Shown here piece by piece: positions 35,700 to 44,143 of a stretch of 46,500 bases of DNA. The translations under genes were made by a program, and so were the position numbers. The stretch spans positions 1 through 46,500 of the forward strand of contig BBRT01000129.1 in the NCBI GenBank assembly GCA_001417715.1, read 5' to 3'. This DNA is from Candidatus Symbiothrix dinenymphae (GTDB lineage Bacteria; Bacteroidota; Bacteroidia; Bacteroidales; Azobacteroidaceae). The notes under the pieces were generated by a model, which was not told the DNA's origin, searched no databases, and worked only from the letters and a program-made list of their open reading frames with translations. Each line of letters starts with the position of its first letter. Position 1 is the first letter of the stretch.

Positions 35700-36010
35700 A
35701 TGATGACAAGGAAGACCGCAGGTCTTTAATCTACCCCGTATGGGGTACAATTTTGATAACCCCGTACAAACAAAGCGCAGTGCGGGGTATAAGGCACCAC
35801 CGGCCTCCGGCAACCCCGAAGTGGGTTGAATTTATTCCTCTTGCCAAAACAGCTTTTCATCCTCAGCAATGCCGCGTTCTTTGAACAGTCTTTTTATTTT
35901 ATGATTATCCGCAATCATACCACTAAAGAGTGTTTCCTGCAAGCAATTTCCGGTTTTGTCCCTGCGGGACAAGGAGCGAAAGCCAAGTGGTATGATTGCG
36001 GATAGTCATA
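35700..36010. repeat. Cluster of palindromes with a 25-base inverted repeat
   Basis: No gene fills this stretch. Palindromes include AAGACCGCAGGTCTT (35712-35726), TACCCCGTATGGGGTA (35732-35747) and CAACCCCGAAGTGGGTTG (35811-35828). A 25-base inverted repeat pairs 35900-35924 with 35986-36010 at 24 of 25 positions, enclosing a smaller hairpin TTGTCCCTGCGGGACAA (35956-35972). GC content is higher than the neighbours. This resembles a MITE or REP-like element; no transposase is attached. A short reading MIADNHKIKRLFKERGIA occupies the left arm but ends after about 28 codons. Confidence 0.7.
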
Positions 36011-36056
36011 TTTTATTTCATCGCTAAAAACTTCTGCTTTATGATGTTCTTGTTGA

Positions 36057-37148
36057 TTATTGATGTGCTTTTACTAAAACATGTATTTCCGAAGCATATT
36101 CGGAACAATCCAACAGTAATTGCATACCATCTGCATTTCTTTTAAAAATATCAGAAACGTCTTGTATTATATCCATATTAGGATTATTTTTTTTCAACAT
36201 TACCACAATTGAACGGTAAATATCCATAATGTCTGTACCGAAATGCCATTTTGCTTGTGGTATGAAACCATAGTTAGCATACATCCATTCGAGTGATTGT
36301 TTAGTAAACAAATGTGTATGCGTGCCTCCCAATTGTCGATTAAAAACATCCGGGAATATCGATTCAATGATGCATGACAATGAAACCATAGGAACAGAGA
36401 AAAATACGTACTCTATATTTTTATTTTTCCGAATATTTTCTAACATAGTTGTGAGGTCGCTTATATGTTCGAGTACGCCGATAAAACAAAGTACTTGTGC
36501 TGTTGTTGTTAAAACAGTGTTTGCAATGTCATCTTGTTCACGGACAGATAAATAATCGCCTTCAAGCATACGGTTTCCATATTCAACCTGTTGCTCCGAA
36601 ACCTCAATACCGCTTGCCGATAATCCCAATCGTTGTAATGCACCAACCATATAACCCGAACCCGCTCCCACATCTAAAAATTCAAATTTGCTATAGTCTA
36701 TACCTAAAGTTTGCAAAGAATCTTTCAAAAATTTTGCCTTAGGCATATAAACCGAATCTAATCTGGTAGTGTAGTGTGTTGTGTTGTGTTGTGTTGTGTT
36801 GTGTTGTGTTGTGTTGTGTTGTGTTGTGTCCGCTTTTGCTATATAATTTTTCCCATATTGATCCAAATAAATTTCATCTGCAAATCTTTTTGTATCTTCA
36901 TGGTGTCCATTTAGATGTCCACAACAGCAACACAAAAAATAATCAATTGTATGACTGGTAAAATATTTTTGCGTGGGAAGTTTTGTCCCGCATATTTTAC
37001 ACTGTGTTCGAGCCGGTTGTTGCTTGTAAATAGCCGCAATCCGCCGCATTTCATTTAAGTGGACTTCATTTTCATTAAAAAAGTCCGATTTAATACTCAG
37101 AACGTCAAACATTGACTTTCCGTACCGAATGATTTTTTGTGTTGCCAT
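36057..37148 (-). CDS. Zinc-ribbon class I methyltransferase with (GTGTT)10, in frame (ON)
   Basis: 363 residues from MATQKIIRYGKSMFDVL; the longer reading starts at a non-ATG. The N-terminal zinc-ribbon-like part has CKICGTKL and CCCCGHLN. The SAM-binding domain has FLDVGAGSGYMVGALQRLG near residue 160, IEVSEQQVEYG and LCFIGVLEHISDL. The architecture resembles sugar C-methyltransferases with the putative zinc-binding domain. Ten GTGTT units encode a TTQHN stretch between the two domains (near codons 108-125). The frame is open with ten, so it is ON; changes in number not divisible by three would remove the catalytic domain. Confidence 0.86.
   Translation of the reverse strand: MATQKIIRYGKSMFDVLSIKSDFFNENEVHLNEMRRIAAIYKQQPARTQCKICGTKLPTQKYFTSHTIDYFLCCCCGHLNGHHEDTKRFADEIYLDQYGKNYIAKADTTQHNTTQHNTTQHNTTHYTTRLDSVYMPKAKFLKDSLQTLGIDYSKFEFLDVGAGSGYMVGALQRLGLSASGIEVSEQQVEYGNRMLEGDYLSVREQDDIANTVLTTTAQVLCFIGVLEHISDLTTMLENIRKNKNIEYVFFSVPMVSLSCIIESIFPDVFNRQLGGTHTHLFTKQSLEWMYANYGFIPQAKWHFGTDIMDIYRSIVVMLKKNNPNMDIIQDVSDIFKRNADGMQLLLDCSEYASEIHVLVKAHQ
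36776..36825. repeat. Pentanucleotide repeat (GTGTT)10
   Basis: Ten perfect units followed by a partial one, inside the methyltransferase gene just before the SAM-binding domain. Confidence 0.97.
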
Positions 37149-37250
37149 AATTTTATTTTTTTTTATATTATAAATTTTTTGCAAAAGTAATATTTTTTTT
37201 GTAGATGCAGCCTCTCAAACTATAATTGTTGATAACTTTTTTTGTAACTC

Positions 37251-37907
37251 TTAACTACATAAAGCATCAACCGCTCCATAGCACCGCCGCAATGCTAAAT
37301 GCCGATGAATGCTGAATCCGTTTTTATTCACACCGTCTATATCGTGATACTTGCCCACATAAATTCTATCACCATTGTGGTCGGTGCAGTTGCACCAAAC
37401 AAAATCATACTGCCATAAAGTTTCCTTTGTGCAAAACCAATAAGCAAAAAAAATATATGCACACAATATTGCCGAAGGAAAAGCGTGTTTTTTTTCTAAC
37501 AAGGACGGCTGTTCTGCTCTTGAGTCTTCAAAAACATTTTTTCGTATCAGGTACCATTTATTTTCGAGAGTCGTTTCCATAAAATCTTCTTGTAAATACC
37601 AATCCTGATTATAAAAACAAGGCTCCGAAACATCGGGGTGAATACCATATTTTTCACGCAACGACAGCAAATTCAACCACTCGCCGCTTGTCGTCTTCGC
37701 CGCTCCCAACACTAAGATATAATCTGCAGCATACGCTTTAAGTTCTTCAAATGCGTACGGAATGGCAGGGACATCTCGCGGTATAGCCACCGGAAAATTC
37801 TCGGCAATGGCTTGTAATTCCTGCTGCCCAATAAAATTTTTGCCAAACAATTGTTGGGCAACTGTTATATCTGTTGTAATATCTGTTGTATCTGTTGTTC
37901 TTTCCAT
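37251..37907 (-). CDS. Unknown protein overlapping the DUF218 gene end
   Basis: 218 residues from MERTTDTTDITTDITVAQQ; I do not recognise a family. A short repeat-rich N-terminus (TDITTDIT) is followed by LFGKNFIGQQELQAIAENFPVA, YILVLGAAKTTSGEWLNLLSLREKYGI, and a C-terminal region rich in aromatic and cysteine residues (ILCAYIFFAYWFCTKETLWQYDFVWCNCTDHNGDRIYVGKY). The opening may start at LFGKNF or elsewhere; the ATG overlaps the DUF218 reading in another frame. The gene is probably co-transcribed with it. A role in the nonulosonate pathway is plausible only from position. Confidence 0.6.
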   Translation of the reverse strand: MERTTDTTDITTDITVAQQLFGKNFIGQQELQAIAENFPVAIPRDVPAIPYAFEELKAYAADYILVLGAAKTTSGEWLNLLSLREKYGIHPDVSEPCFYNQDWYLQEDFMETTLENKWYLIRKNVFEDSRAEQPSLLEKKHAFPSAILCAYIFFAYWFCTKETLWQYDFVWCNCTDHNGDRIYVGKYHDIDGVNKNGFSIHRHLALRRCYGAVDALCS

Positions 37908-38466
37908 CTTTGATATGCAATTGCTTCTTCCACCGTTGCCAAATCGCCTTTGGCAGTATAGGCTTCGATACGTTTTTGTTCCTGCTCCAAAAGGTCAAAA
38001 CGAGTTACCCCCTTTTTTTTTTTTAAAAAAACCACGGCAAATCACGAGCAGGAGCGTTGATTAGCACAACTCCCTGTGGCATTTGTTTCAAAAACGTAAG
38101 ATATGCCCGACATTGGTGATGCGGCGAGGCAACCAACAACAATTTTTTCCATCCCTTTTCCACAATCATTTTCGCCATATAATGCGCCTGTTCTGCCGTA
38201 TGTGTCGATTTGTTTTCGTGAATAATATCATTCTCGCAAACACCCAACTCCAGCAATTTTGGCAAACAATCTTTTAGCGGAAAACTGCCATAATCATAAT
38301 CGGTTATTTCGCCCGAAAATACAATTGTCGGTGCATACTCTTGTCTGTAAAGTTCCGCAGCCGCTTGTAACCGCCCAAAACCATCACCCTCAAGCAAAAC
38401 AATAGCATCCGCCTTACAAAGAGGGTCATTATGCACAAGTACTAATAATTTTTCGTAATCTGTCAT
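37865..38466 (-). CDS. DUF218 (YdcF/ElyC-like) protein, frame broken at a T7-A12 run
   Basis: The 5' reading (38466-38023) gives a DUF218 domain: KADAIVLLEGDGFGRLQAAAEL, TIVFSGEITDYDYGS, ENKSTHTAEQAHYMAKMI and LLVASPHHQCRAYLTFL, ending INAPARDLPWFF then stop. In another frame just beyond a T7-A12-G5 run, sequence continues RFDLLEQEQKRIEAYTAKGDLATVEEAIAYQRWKEQQ to a stop at 37865. That C-terminal pattern is what I expect for the family. A net gain of one base, or loss of two, in the homopolymers would join the parts. So the gene is either phase OFF, truncated, or affected by a sequencing error. The family's role is uncertain. Confidence 0.78.
38013..38031. repeat. Adjacent T12 and A7 runs in the DUF218 gene
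   Basis: Plus strand T12 (38013-38024) followed by A7 (38025-38031). It lies exactly where the DUF218 reading frame breaks. Confidence 0.95.
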
Positions 38467-38481
38467 ATTGAGTTCTTTTTT

Positions 38482-39543
38482 TTATATGTGTTCCCAAAAA
38501 ATCGGCATTCCCTTTTCAATGTCTTTTGCTGCTTTTTTACCCGCTACGATGCTTTTAAATTTCGGCGGTATCCCTAATGCAGGACGAAGCACATCAATAT
38601 CTTCCGTCCGAATGACCTCACCTGCTTTTATATCCCGCTTGGCGTAAAGGCTGCGACGCTGTACGATGACGGTTTCGCTCTCTTCCGCTACCACAAATTT
38701 CTGCGTACTGCCCATTGCTGCTTCCAATGCGCGAATATCTTTCACCATTTGGGTAAACTGCTCCACGTCCATAGAATGGTTATGGTCGGGACCTTTGTCT
38801 TTTTTATTTAGCGTAAAATGCTTTTCGATGACACATGCACCGAGGGCAATAGAACCCAGTACCACCACACTACCGGGCGAATGGTCGGAATAGCCGGTCA
38901 GAATATCAAACGACTTCTTGTAGTTGCGCAACACATTGATATTGGCACTTTCGACCAGCGAAGGGTAGTTTGTAATACACTGCATTAGCACTAAGTCGTT
39001 GCAACCGGCATCCTGAATGGTGCGCACCGCCTCGTCAATTTCGGACATCGTAGCATCGCCCGTTGCCAAAAATAACGGCTTACCCGTTTTAGCAATATAC
39101 GCCAGCATTTCGAGCCACGTAATATCACCCGACCCGATTTTGATGTAGGGCACACCTACCTCTACGCACAAATCCACCGCCTCAAAATCGTAAGGCGAAC
39201 TCGAAAAGTCGATGCCGATTTTGGTGCAGTAGTCTGCCAATTCTTTGTGCCATGCGCGGGGAAATTCCGCATCGCGAAACACCTCGTCCACACCGCGCCC
39301 CCACGTGCCATGCACGCCTTTGAGGGTCATGGAAGCAAAACCTTTGCCCGACACAATCTTATCGGCAAGGAAACTTTGAAACTTGGCGCAGTCAGCACCG
39401 GCAGCCTTTGCGGCATCAATAAGTTTTTTTGCCTTGTTGATGTCGTTGTCGAAATTTGCGCCGATTTCGGCGATGATGTAGGCAGGGTGTCCCTTACCTA
39501 TCAGGCGATTGCCAATTTTAATTTGTTTGTTGAATGGAGTCAT
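38482..39543 (-). CDS. NeuB/SpsE-type nonulosonic acid synthase (second synthase)
   Basis: 353 residues. PEP-condensing synthase fold: YIIAEIGANFDNDINKAKKLID, GADCAKFQSFLADKIV, IDFSSSPYDFEAVDLC, YIKIGSGDITWLEML, LMQCITNYPS, GYSDHSPGSVVVLGS and EKHFTLNKKDKGPDHNHS. The C-terminal SAF domain (RRSLYAKRDIKAGEVI) is present. It lacks the PseI-specific blocks found at 25104-26111, so it probably makes a different 9-carbon sugar such as a sialic or legionaminic acid variant; I cannot say which. Its neighbours suggest a separate branch with the SpsF-like and aldo/keto reductase enzymes. Confidence 0.88.
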   Translation of the reverse strand: MTPFNKQIKIGNRLIGKGHPAYIIAEIGANFDNDINKAKKLIDAAKAAGADCAKFQSFLADKIVSGKGFASMTLKGVHGTWGRGVDEVFRDAEFPRAWHKELADYCTKIGIDFSSSPYDFEAVDLCVEVGVPYIKIGSGDITWLEMLAYIAKTGKPLFLATGDATMSEIDEAVRTIQDAGCNDLVLMQCITNYPSLVESANINVLRNYKKSFDILTGYSDHSPGSVVVLGSIALGACVIEKHFTLNKKDKGPDHNHSMDVEQFTQMVKDIRALEAAMGSTQKFVVAEESETVIVQRRSLYAKRDIKAGEVIRTEDIDVLRPALGIPPKFKSIVAGKKAAKDIEKGMPIFWEHI

Positions 39544-39562
39544 ATAATATGTAATTTTATTG

Positions 39563-40681
39563 TTAGCATAGATTCATCACGAGCCATTTCCCTTCTTTTC
39601 TTCCGCCTTCTCGCGTTATTTTGTTCTCCTTTTTGAGTTTATTAATATGTCTTTCTATCGTTCTTTTTGTTACATTCAGTTCTTTTGTTAACTCCGGAAA
39701 AGTCATTTGTGGATTTTGTTCTAATAATAATATTATTTCTTTACCGACATCTTTTATGAAATCTTTACCGACATCTTTACCGACATCTTTTATGAAACCT
39801 TTACCGACATCTTTACCGACATCTTTTATGAAATCTTTACCAACATCTTTACCGACATCTTTTGTGAAATCTTTACCGACATCTTTACCGACATTTTTGA
39901 AACTTGTTTTCTGTTGTGTATACCTAACTGTTGCCAAAAAGCCGTTTGGAACTTCCTCACATCTAAGTTTCATTGTCGGATACTTATCAAGTTCTTTGCG
40001 AATACGGCGAAACCCACTGCCATATTTTTCAATATCTCCGGTAAGATAAAACGCTTCGGCAATCATCTTATTACGAGCATTCGCTTGATATTTATCCGTT
40101 TTCAAATCTTCAATGGTCAGGTCGCCATACAACTTTAATTTCACCAGGCACTCTTTTGGCGTTCCTTCCAAACTAAAACGCCCAACAGAATTTACCTTGT
40201 CTATAAATTTTTGTATCTTTTTTTCGTCCAAATCTGAGTATGAATGTTTTTTTGCCGAATAAGCATCCCAAGAATACTGCATCGATTGCAAATAAACATC
40301 GGCAATTTCCGTAAGCGACAGCAAATGATTGGAATTTTCTACTCTCTTGTAATATTTTCCACGGCAGGCAACAGGTTTTACCGGATATTCCTGAACGCGA
40401 AACTCAACCACATCAACACCATCATAATCAACAAGTTCAACATCCGGTATAATCTGCGGTTGCGTTTTGTTCTTAACTTCATTTATCCAATTTTGCAAAC
40501 TTTCTTTTCCAATGGTAAAGTTTTTGAGAGGTTTTCTATTATCATCCACGCCAACAAGTACCCGTCCTCCTTTGGTGTTGGCAAAAGCAACCAAAGTTTC
40601 AACAACATCTTCGTTGAATTTTGGCTTAAATTCCATATACTGCGTTTCTTTGTAAATCATACAATTTTCCCTTTGGTTCAT
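39563..40681 (-). CDS. AlbA_2/winged-helix protein with KDVG/KDF repeats and a deleted ATPase core
   Basis: 372 residues; the Met of MIYKETQYMEFK at codon 8 is an alternative start. AlbA_2 domain at about residues 8-130 (ETQYMEFKPKFNEDVVETLVAFANTKGGRVLVGVDD, YPVKPVACRGKYYKRV). The middle is compressed: SLEGTPKECLVKLKLYGDLTIEDLKTDKY jumps straight to MIAEAFYLTGDIEKYGSGFRRIR, so most of the HATPase-like core is missing in frame. Tetrapeptide repeats (KDVG, KDFI, KDFT) fill about residues 260-314. A C-terminal winged helix (TFPELTKELNVTKRTIERHINKL, REGGRKEGKWLVM) ends the protein. It interrupts the nonulosonate gene array. Confidence 0.88.
   Translation of the reverse strand: MNQRENCMIYKETQYMEFKPKFNEDVVETLVAFANTKGGRVLVGVDDNRKPLKNFTIGKESLQNWINEVKNKTQPQIIPDVELVDYDGVDVVEFRVQEYPVKPVACRGKYYKRVENSNHLLSLTEIADVYLQSMQYSWDAYSAKKHSYSDLDEKKIQKFIDKVNSVGRFSLEGTPKECLVKLKLYGDLTIEDLKTDKYQANARNKMIAEAFYLTGDIEKYGSGFRRIRKELDKYPTMKLRCEEVPNGFLATVRYTQQKTSFKNVGKDVGKDFTKDVGKDVGKDFIKDVGKDVGKGFIKDVGKDVGKDFIKDVGKEIILLLEQNPQMTFPELTKELNVTKRTIERHINKLKKENKITREGGRKEGKWLVMNLC
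39738..39898. repeat. 12-base repeats in 36-base superunits (TTTACCGACATC type)
   Basis: Alternating TTTACCGACATC and TTTTATGAAATC variants arranged two plus one, repeated about four times. Always in phase with the reading frame of the AlbA_2-type gene. Confidence 0.93.
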
Positions 40682-40713
40682 TAATGTAAGAATTTCTTCA
40701 CATTATAATATTT

Positions 40714-41346
40714 TTACTGTAAACCGAACCATCTGACAAGAAAGAATACTATCAAGCCGGTAACTACACCGCCCAGCAGCGTACATATCAAAACATCTTT
40801 TAGTAAAAACACTTTAGTTGCCTCTGCCTTTTTCCGCTTTTGTTTCTTCTCAAGTGCAGGGGTTGCAATAGCAACAGCCTGCTCAATTTTTACCAAATCT
40901 TTAATTTGACCAAAATACCCTTTAAAAGAATCGGTAGTAGATAATTTGTTTGCTCTGATGTCCGCTAAATTTGCCTTAATTGCCAAAAGACGAGGTTTGT
41001 AGTTTTCAAAATATTCAGGTAGTACATCAGATAGCAACTCTGCATCGTATAAACTTAATTTTTCTACAATCCCGCTGTACAGAGTAGTCGCACATACTTC
41101 AAATGTATCATACCCTGCTCTGCTAAGATGACTTTTTGCCTTATTAAATTCGTCCTTTATATTTTGCTCTGAAAAAGCAGCCTTACAAATATGGTCAAGC
41201 GCACATCTCAACTCATTCATTGCAGCCACATAGGTGGTGTCTTGGGTAAAATTTTCGGCATAAATTATTATGGTTTTGACCTCTTGATACAGCGAAGATA
41301 ATACTATTAATTCGTTTCCAAGGACTGTTGCTTTGTTTGGTGTCAT
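40714..41346 (-). CDS. Unknown protein with C-terminal membrane anchor
   Basis: 210 residues. The first 165 residues are helical and hydrophilic (LYQEVKTIIIYAEN, LRCALDHICKAAF). A basic segment KKQKRKKAEATK precedes one transmembrane helix near residues 182-205 (VLICTLLGGVVTGLIVFFLVRW), so the bulk of the protein probably faces the cytoplasm. No family recognised. It lies 25 bases from the small gene at 41372, probably in the same message. Whether it belongs to the glycan pathway or came with the guest genes is unclear. Confidence 0.7.
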   Translation of the reverse strand: MTPNKATVLGNELIVLSSLYQEVKTIIIYAENFTQDTTYVAAMNELRCALDHICKAAFSEQNIKDEFNKAKSHLSRAGYDTFEVCATTLYSGIVEKLSLYDAELLSDVLPEYFENYKPRLLAIKANLADIRANKLSTTDSFKGYFGQIKDLVKIEQAVAIATPALEKKQKRKKAEATKVFLLKDVLICTLLGGVVTGLIVFFLVRWFGLQ

Positions 41347-41371
41347 TATACAATTTATTAAATCACTACTA

Positions 41372-41596
41372 TCAAGGCAAATTTACCTTAGCAGCTTTCT
41401 GCGCCAATTCATCAACCTTTTTGGTGGTCATAAACCGCCTTTCCAGTAAGTTTATACTACCTCGAACATTACTTGTATTGTAAGTATCTTCGTCATCCGA
41501 CGGCACTTTGAACGCTATTTTTTCAAAAGACATACCGGTCTTTTCTTCAACAAGCCGCCTCATTTCAAGAATGAAATCATTTTGTGTTGCTACCAT
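41372..41596 (-). CDS. Small unknown protein (74 residues)
   Basis: MVATQNDFILEMRRLVEEKTGMSFEKIAFKV begins a short acidic, helical protein with no membrane segment or recognised motif. It starts after a 109-base gap from the aldo/keto reductase gene and precedes the anchored protein at 40714-41346. ATG start with AT-rich upstream sequence. Coding status is supported by position and composition only. Confidence 0.55.
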   Translation of the reverse strand: MVATQNDFILEMRRLVEEKTGMSFEKIAFKVPSDDEDTYNTSNVRGSINLLERRFMTTKKVDELAQKAAKVNLP

Positions 41597-41705
41597 AATT
41601 ATATACTATTTAAATTGTTTAATTATTGTCTGAACTGCATTGTCATTTACTTCCCCCGACGCAGCCGAGTTGAGCTGTAACGAGCTTGTGAAATTGCTCA
41701 TATAT

Positions 41706-42563
41706 TCATACATTCCAATTTTGAGGATTTAATAATTCTTTTTCTTTTATATTCAAAACATTACTAATAAAACTCTCCATTTCGTCAGGAAATTTCTCCC
41801 ATACACTGTTTATATTTCGATTTAATTGAGCGGCATTATCAACCCCTATTAGTACGCCATCAATATACTTATTGTGAATAACAGCATTCAAGGCGAGTTC
41901 TTCTATCGAAATTTTGTTTTCTTCACAAAACAAAGCAAGTTTGTTTAAATAGGGAGATAATGGCAATAATTTGTCAGGCAATTCAGCGGGATTTCTAAAA
42001 AAAAGACCTTGTAAGAAAACCGAACGAACATGAATTTCAACATTTCGCTGTTTCAACTCTTTCAAAGAAGGCTCAAATGACCTGTCAAAAACATTATACG
42101 GAAACTGAATCAAATCAAAATCTATCCCTTGCGAAAACAAGAAATCTAATTCCGAAGGATGATACAATGAAAATCCTATTTTCTCTACTAATCCATCATT
42201 CTTCAAAGATTTTAAATCCGCCCATATTGATGGATTTTCTTTAAAATAGTCAAAATGATGTACTAAATATCCATATAAATTCTTCTTCTGTAATCGATAC
42301 AAGGTTTCTTGAAAAATCGACTTAGGGTTTTTCTCCGTACGTGGAATTTTAGAAATTATTTTGAAGAAAGAATCATTTTCTAAAACTTTACCTAACACAA
42401 CTTCACTATCACCGTATGCGTAGGACGTGTCCAATGTATTTAGTCCACGTGCTTTTGCAATATTAATAATATCTTCAACTTCATCTACGGAAGTCTTTCC
42501 ATTAACATTATTAATACCATAAGGCAACCCAAACTGAACAGTGCCCAGAACTAATTTATTCAT
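41706..42563 (-). CDS. Aldo/keto reductase family protein
   Basis: 285 residues from MNKLVLGTVQFGLPYGINN; upstream residues in the longer reading overlap the previous gene. AKR TIM-barrel features are the N-terminal LGTVQFGLPYG, LNTLDTSYAYGDSEVVLG (Asp and Tyr of the catalytic set), IISKIPR (Lys), YLVHHFDYF (His), and QFPYNVFDRS. Such enzymes occur beside SpsF-like genes in nonulosonate and sugar clusters and may reduce a keto sugar. The exact reaction is not known. It directly follows the cytidylyltransferase gene. Confidence 0.87.
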   Translation of the reverse strand: MNKLVLGTVQFGLPYGINNVNGKTSVDEVEDIINIAKARGLNTLDTSYAYGDSEVVLGKVLENDSFFKIISKIPRTEKNPKSIFQETLYRLQKKNLYGYLVHHFDYFKENPSIWADLKSLKNDGLVEKIGFSLYHPSELDFLFSQGIDFDLIQFPYNVFDRSFEPSLKELKQRNVEIHVRSVFLQGLFFRNPAELPDKLLPLSPYLNKLALFCEENKISIEELALNAVIHNKYIDGVLIGVDNAAQLNRNINSVWEKFPDEMESFISNVLNIKEKELLNPQNWNV

Positions 42564-42584
42564 TATCATTTTATTACGGAGCAT

Positions 42585-43319
42585 TTATATTTTCTTTTGT
42601 TCCACATCTTTGTTGAGCAATAGGAGTTGGGGCTCGGCAGCAAACAATTCCATTACTTTTGTATTGACGATAGGCTTGCCTTGATATAATTTATCATAAA
42701 TAATTCGCATCAATTCGTAGTCCTCTGGTGTATCCACTGTTAAACGGCAAAAATCTGTTTGGTCACACTTGTTATGAAGCACACCAATTCTAAATTGTTT
42801 CGGATGTTGATAAAGATATGGCGTTACGTGTTCTTGTTCATTGAGTTCGGTAGCATTTTCAAATGCCTGCTCTAACGCCGAAAAAGTAAAAACTTCGCTT
42901 GCTGTTCCTAACGGAAATCCTTTCATAGAAACATAATCGTATGATTTCTCGTGTAACAATTTAATAGCTTCATCGGAGTGTTCCCAATCCATCAAAGGAT
43001 TATCGCAAGTAGCGCGAACTATTATTGCAGGCGTATAAAGTTTTGCACATTCGTAGTATCTTTTCAAAACATTATTTTCACTTCCTCTATATACAGAAAA
43101 ATTTTTCGTCGTTAAAAAATCATATAAACAGTCGTTGGCTTGTGTATCGGGAATGGCAAAAACAATTTTGTCTATTAATGTTGACATTGATAACCGAGCG
43201 GCTATGTGCTCCAATACCGTCCCTTGATTTGCTCCTAAGGGCATCAAGACTTTATTTGGCAAACGCGAAGATGTTAATCGCGCTTGCACAATGCACAGTA
43301 TATTGATATTATTTACCAT
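42585..43319 (-). CDS. SpsF-like cytidylyltransferase family protein
   Basis: 244 residues from MVNNINILCIVQARLTSSRLPNKVLMPLG. This is the nucleotide-binding start of the CMP-sugar transferase fold (PF02348): ARLTSSRLPNKVL followed by VLEHIAARL and VRATCDNPLMDWE. The C-terminal LTVDTPEDYELMRIIYDKLY is typical of SpsF proteins. SpsF occurs in spore-coat and nonulosonate clusters and may activate an unusual sugar. It differs from the PseF-type enzyme upstream, so two activation steps may exist. Its start overlaps the SDR gene end. Confidence 0.87.
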   Translation of the reverse strand: MVNNINILCIVQARLTSSRLPNKVLMPLGANQGTVLEHIAARLSMSTLIDKIVFAIPDTQANDCLYDFLTTKNFSVYRGSENNVLKRYYECAKLYTPAIIVRATCDNPLMDWEHSDEAIKLLHEKSYDYVSMKGFPLGTASEVFTFSALEQAFENATELNEQEHVTPYLYQHPKQFRIGVLHNKCDQTDFCRLTVDTPEDYELMRIIYDKLYQGKPIVNTKVMELFAAEPQLLLLNKDVEQKKI

Positions 43320-44143
43320 ATTGTCCATCCTCCATCTACTACTATATTTTGTCCTACAACGTAATTAGATGCATCTGAAGCCAAAAACACCACAGCACCT
43401 TTTAAGTCATCGGGATGTCCTACCCTATTGGAAGGATTTTTTTTTGATAACCTGCTAACAAATTCTTTGTTCTCCTGAACTGTTGCCGAAGGAAATGTTC
43501 CCGGAGAGATGCAATTAACTTTAATTCCATACTTGGCTAAATAGACAGCAAAATATTTTGTTAATTGTATCACACCTGCTTTTTCGACTCCATAATTAAC
43601 CGGATTGAAAAATGGTGCACAACTTCCGTCATACAACGAGAAATCAGGTGATACCATGCCGTACATTGATGAAATATTGATAATGCTACCTCCACCTCTT
43701 TCTTTCATAAAAGGAATCACTTCTCTGATACTTCTGAAAACGCTACCCGAAACTCCATCTGCACACAACCGCCAATCTTCATCAGTAAGGTCTTCCGGAT
43801 GTTTGCCGCCACCGCCTAAATACATTGCGTTGTTAATCAATATATCGATGCCACCAAACTGTTTTTGTATTTGTAAAAAGCCATCTCGAATGCTATCCGT
43901 ATTGGCAAGGTCTATCTCTACAAAATGAAAATTTTTCCTTTTACCAAACGTGTTGACAAATTTTTCTCTATCACGCCCTGCAATCACCACAGTGGCACCT
44001 ACTTCGTTCAATGCTTCTGACATAGTTGTCCCTAAATGTCCATATCCACCTGTTACAATAGCAACCTTGTTGAGTAATGAAAAACTATCTAAAACATTAC
44101 TGCATTGGTCGTCATCTAACTTGTTTACTATCATCCCAAACAT
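43313..44143 (-). CDS. Short-chain dehydrogenase/reductase (classical SDR)
   Basis: 276 residues from the ATG at 44143, whose ATG overlaps the PseF stop (TAATG), or 273 from 44134 (MIVNKLDDDQ). NAD(P)-binding motif VAIVTGGYGHLG near residue 35, NNAMYLGG, catalytic NISSMYG and Tyr/Lys in YGVEKAGVIQLTK, and C-terminal VVDGGWTIW. A longer open reading extends upstream through the heptamer repeat to 44362, but that N-terminus is repeat-encoded and probably not native. It likely reduces or epimerises a sugar on the nonulosonate side branch. Expression depends on coupling with PseF, which the repeat can change. Confidence 0.9.
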   Translation of the reverse strand: MFGMIVNKLDDDQCSNVLDSFSLLNKVAIVTGGYGHLGTTMSEALNEVGATVVIAGRDREKFVNTFGKRKNFHFVEIDLANTDSIRDGFLQIQKQFGGIDILINNAMYLGGGGKHPEDLTDEDWRLCADGVSGSVFRSIREVIPFMKERGGGSIINISSMYGMVSPDFSLYDGSCAPFFNPVNYGVEKAGVIQLTKYFAVYLAKYGIKVNCISPGTFPSATVQENKEFVSRLSKKNPSNRVGHPDDLKGAVVFLASDASNYVVGQNIVVDGGWTIW

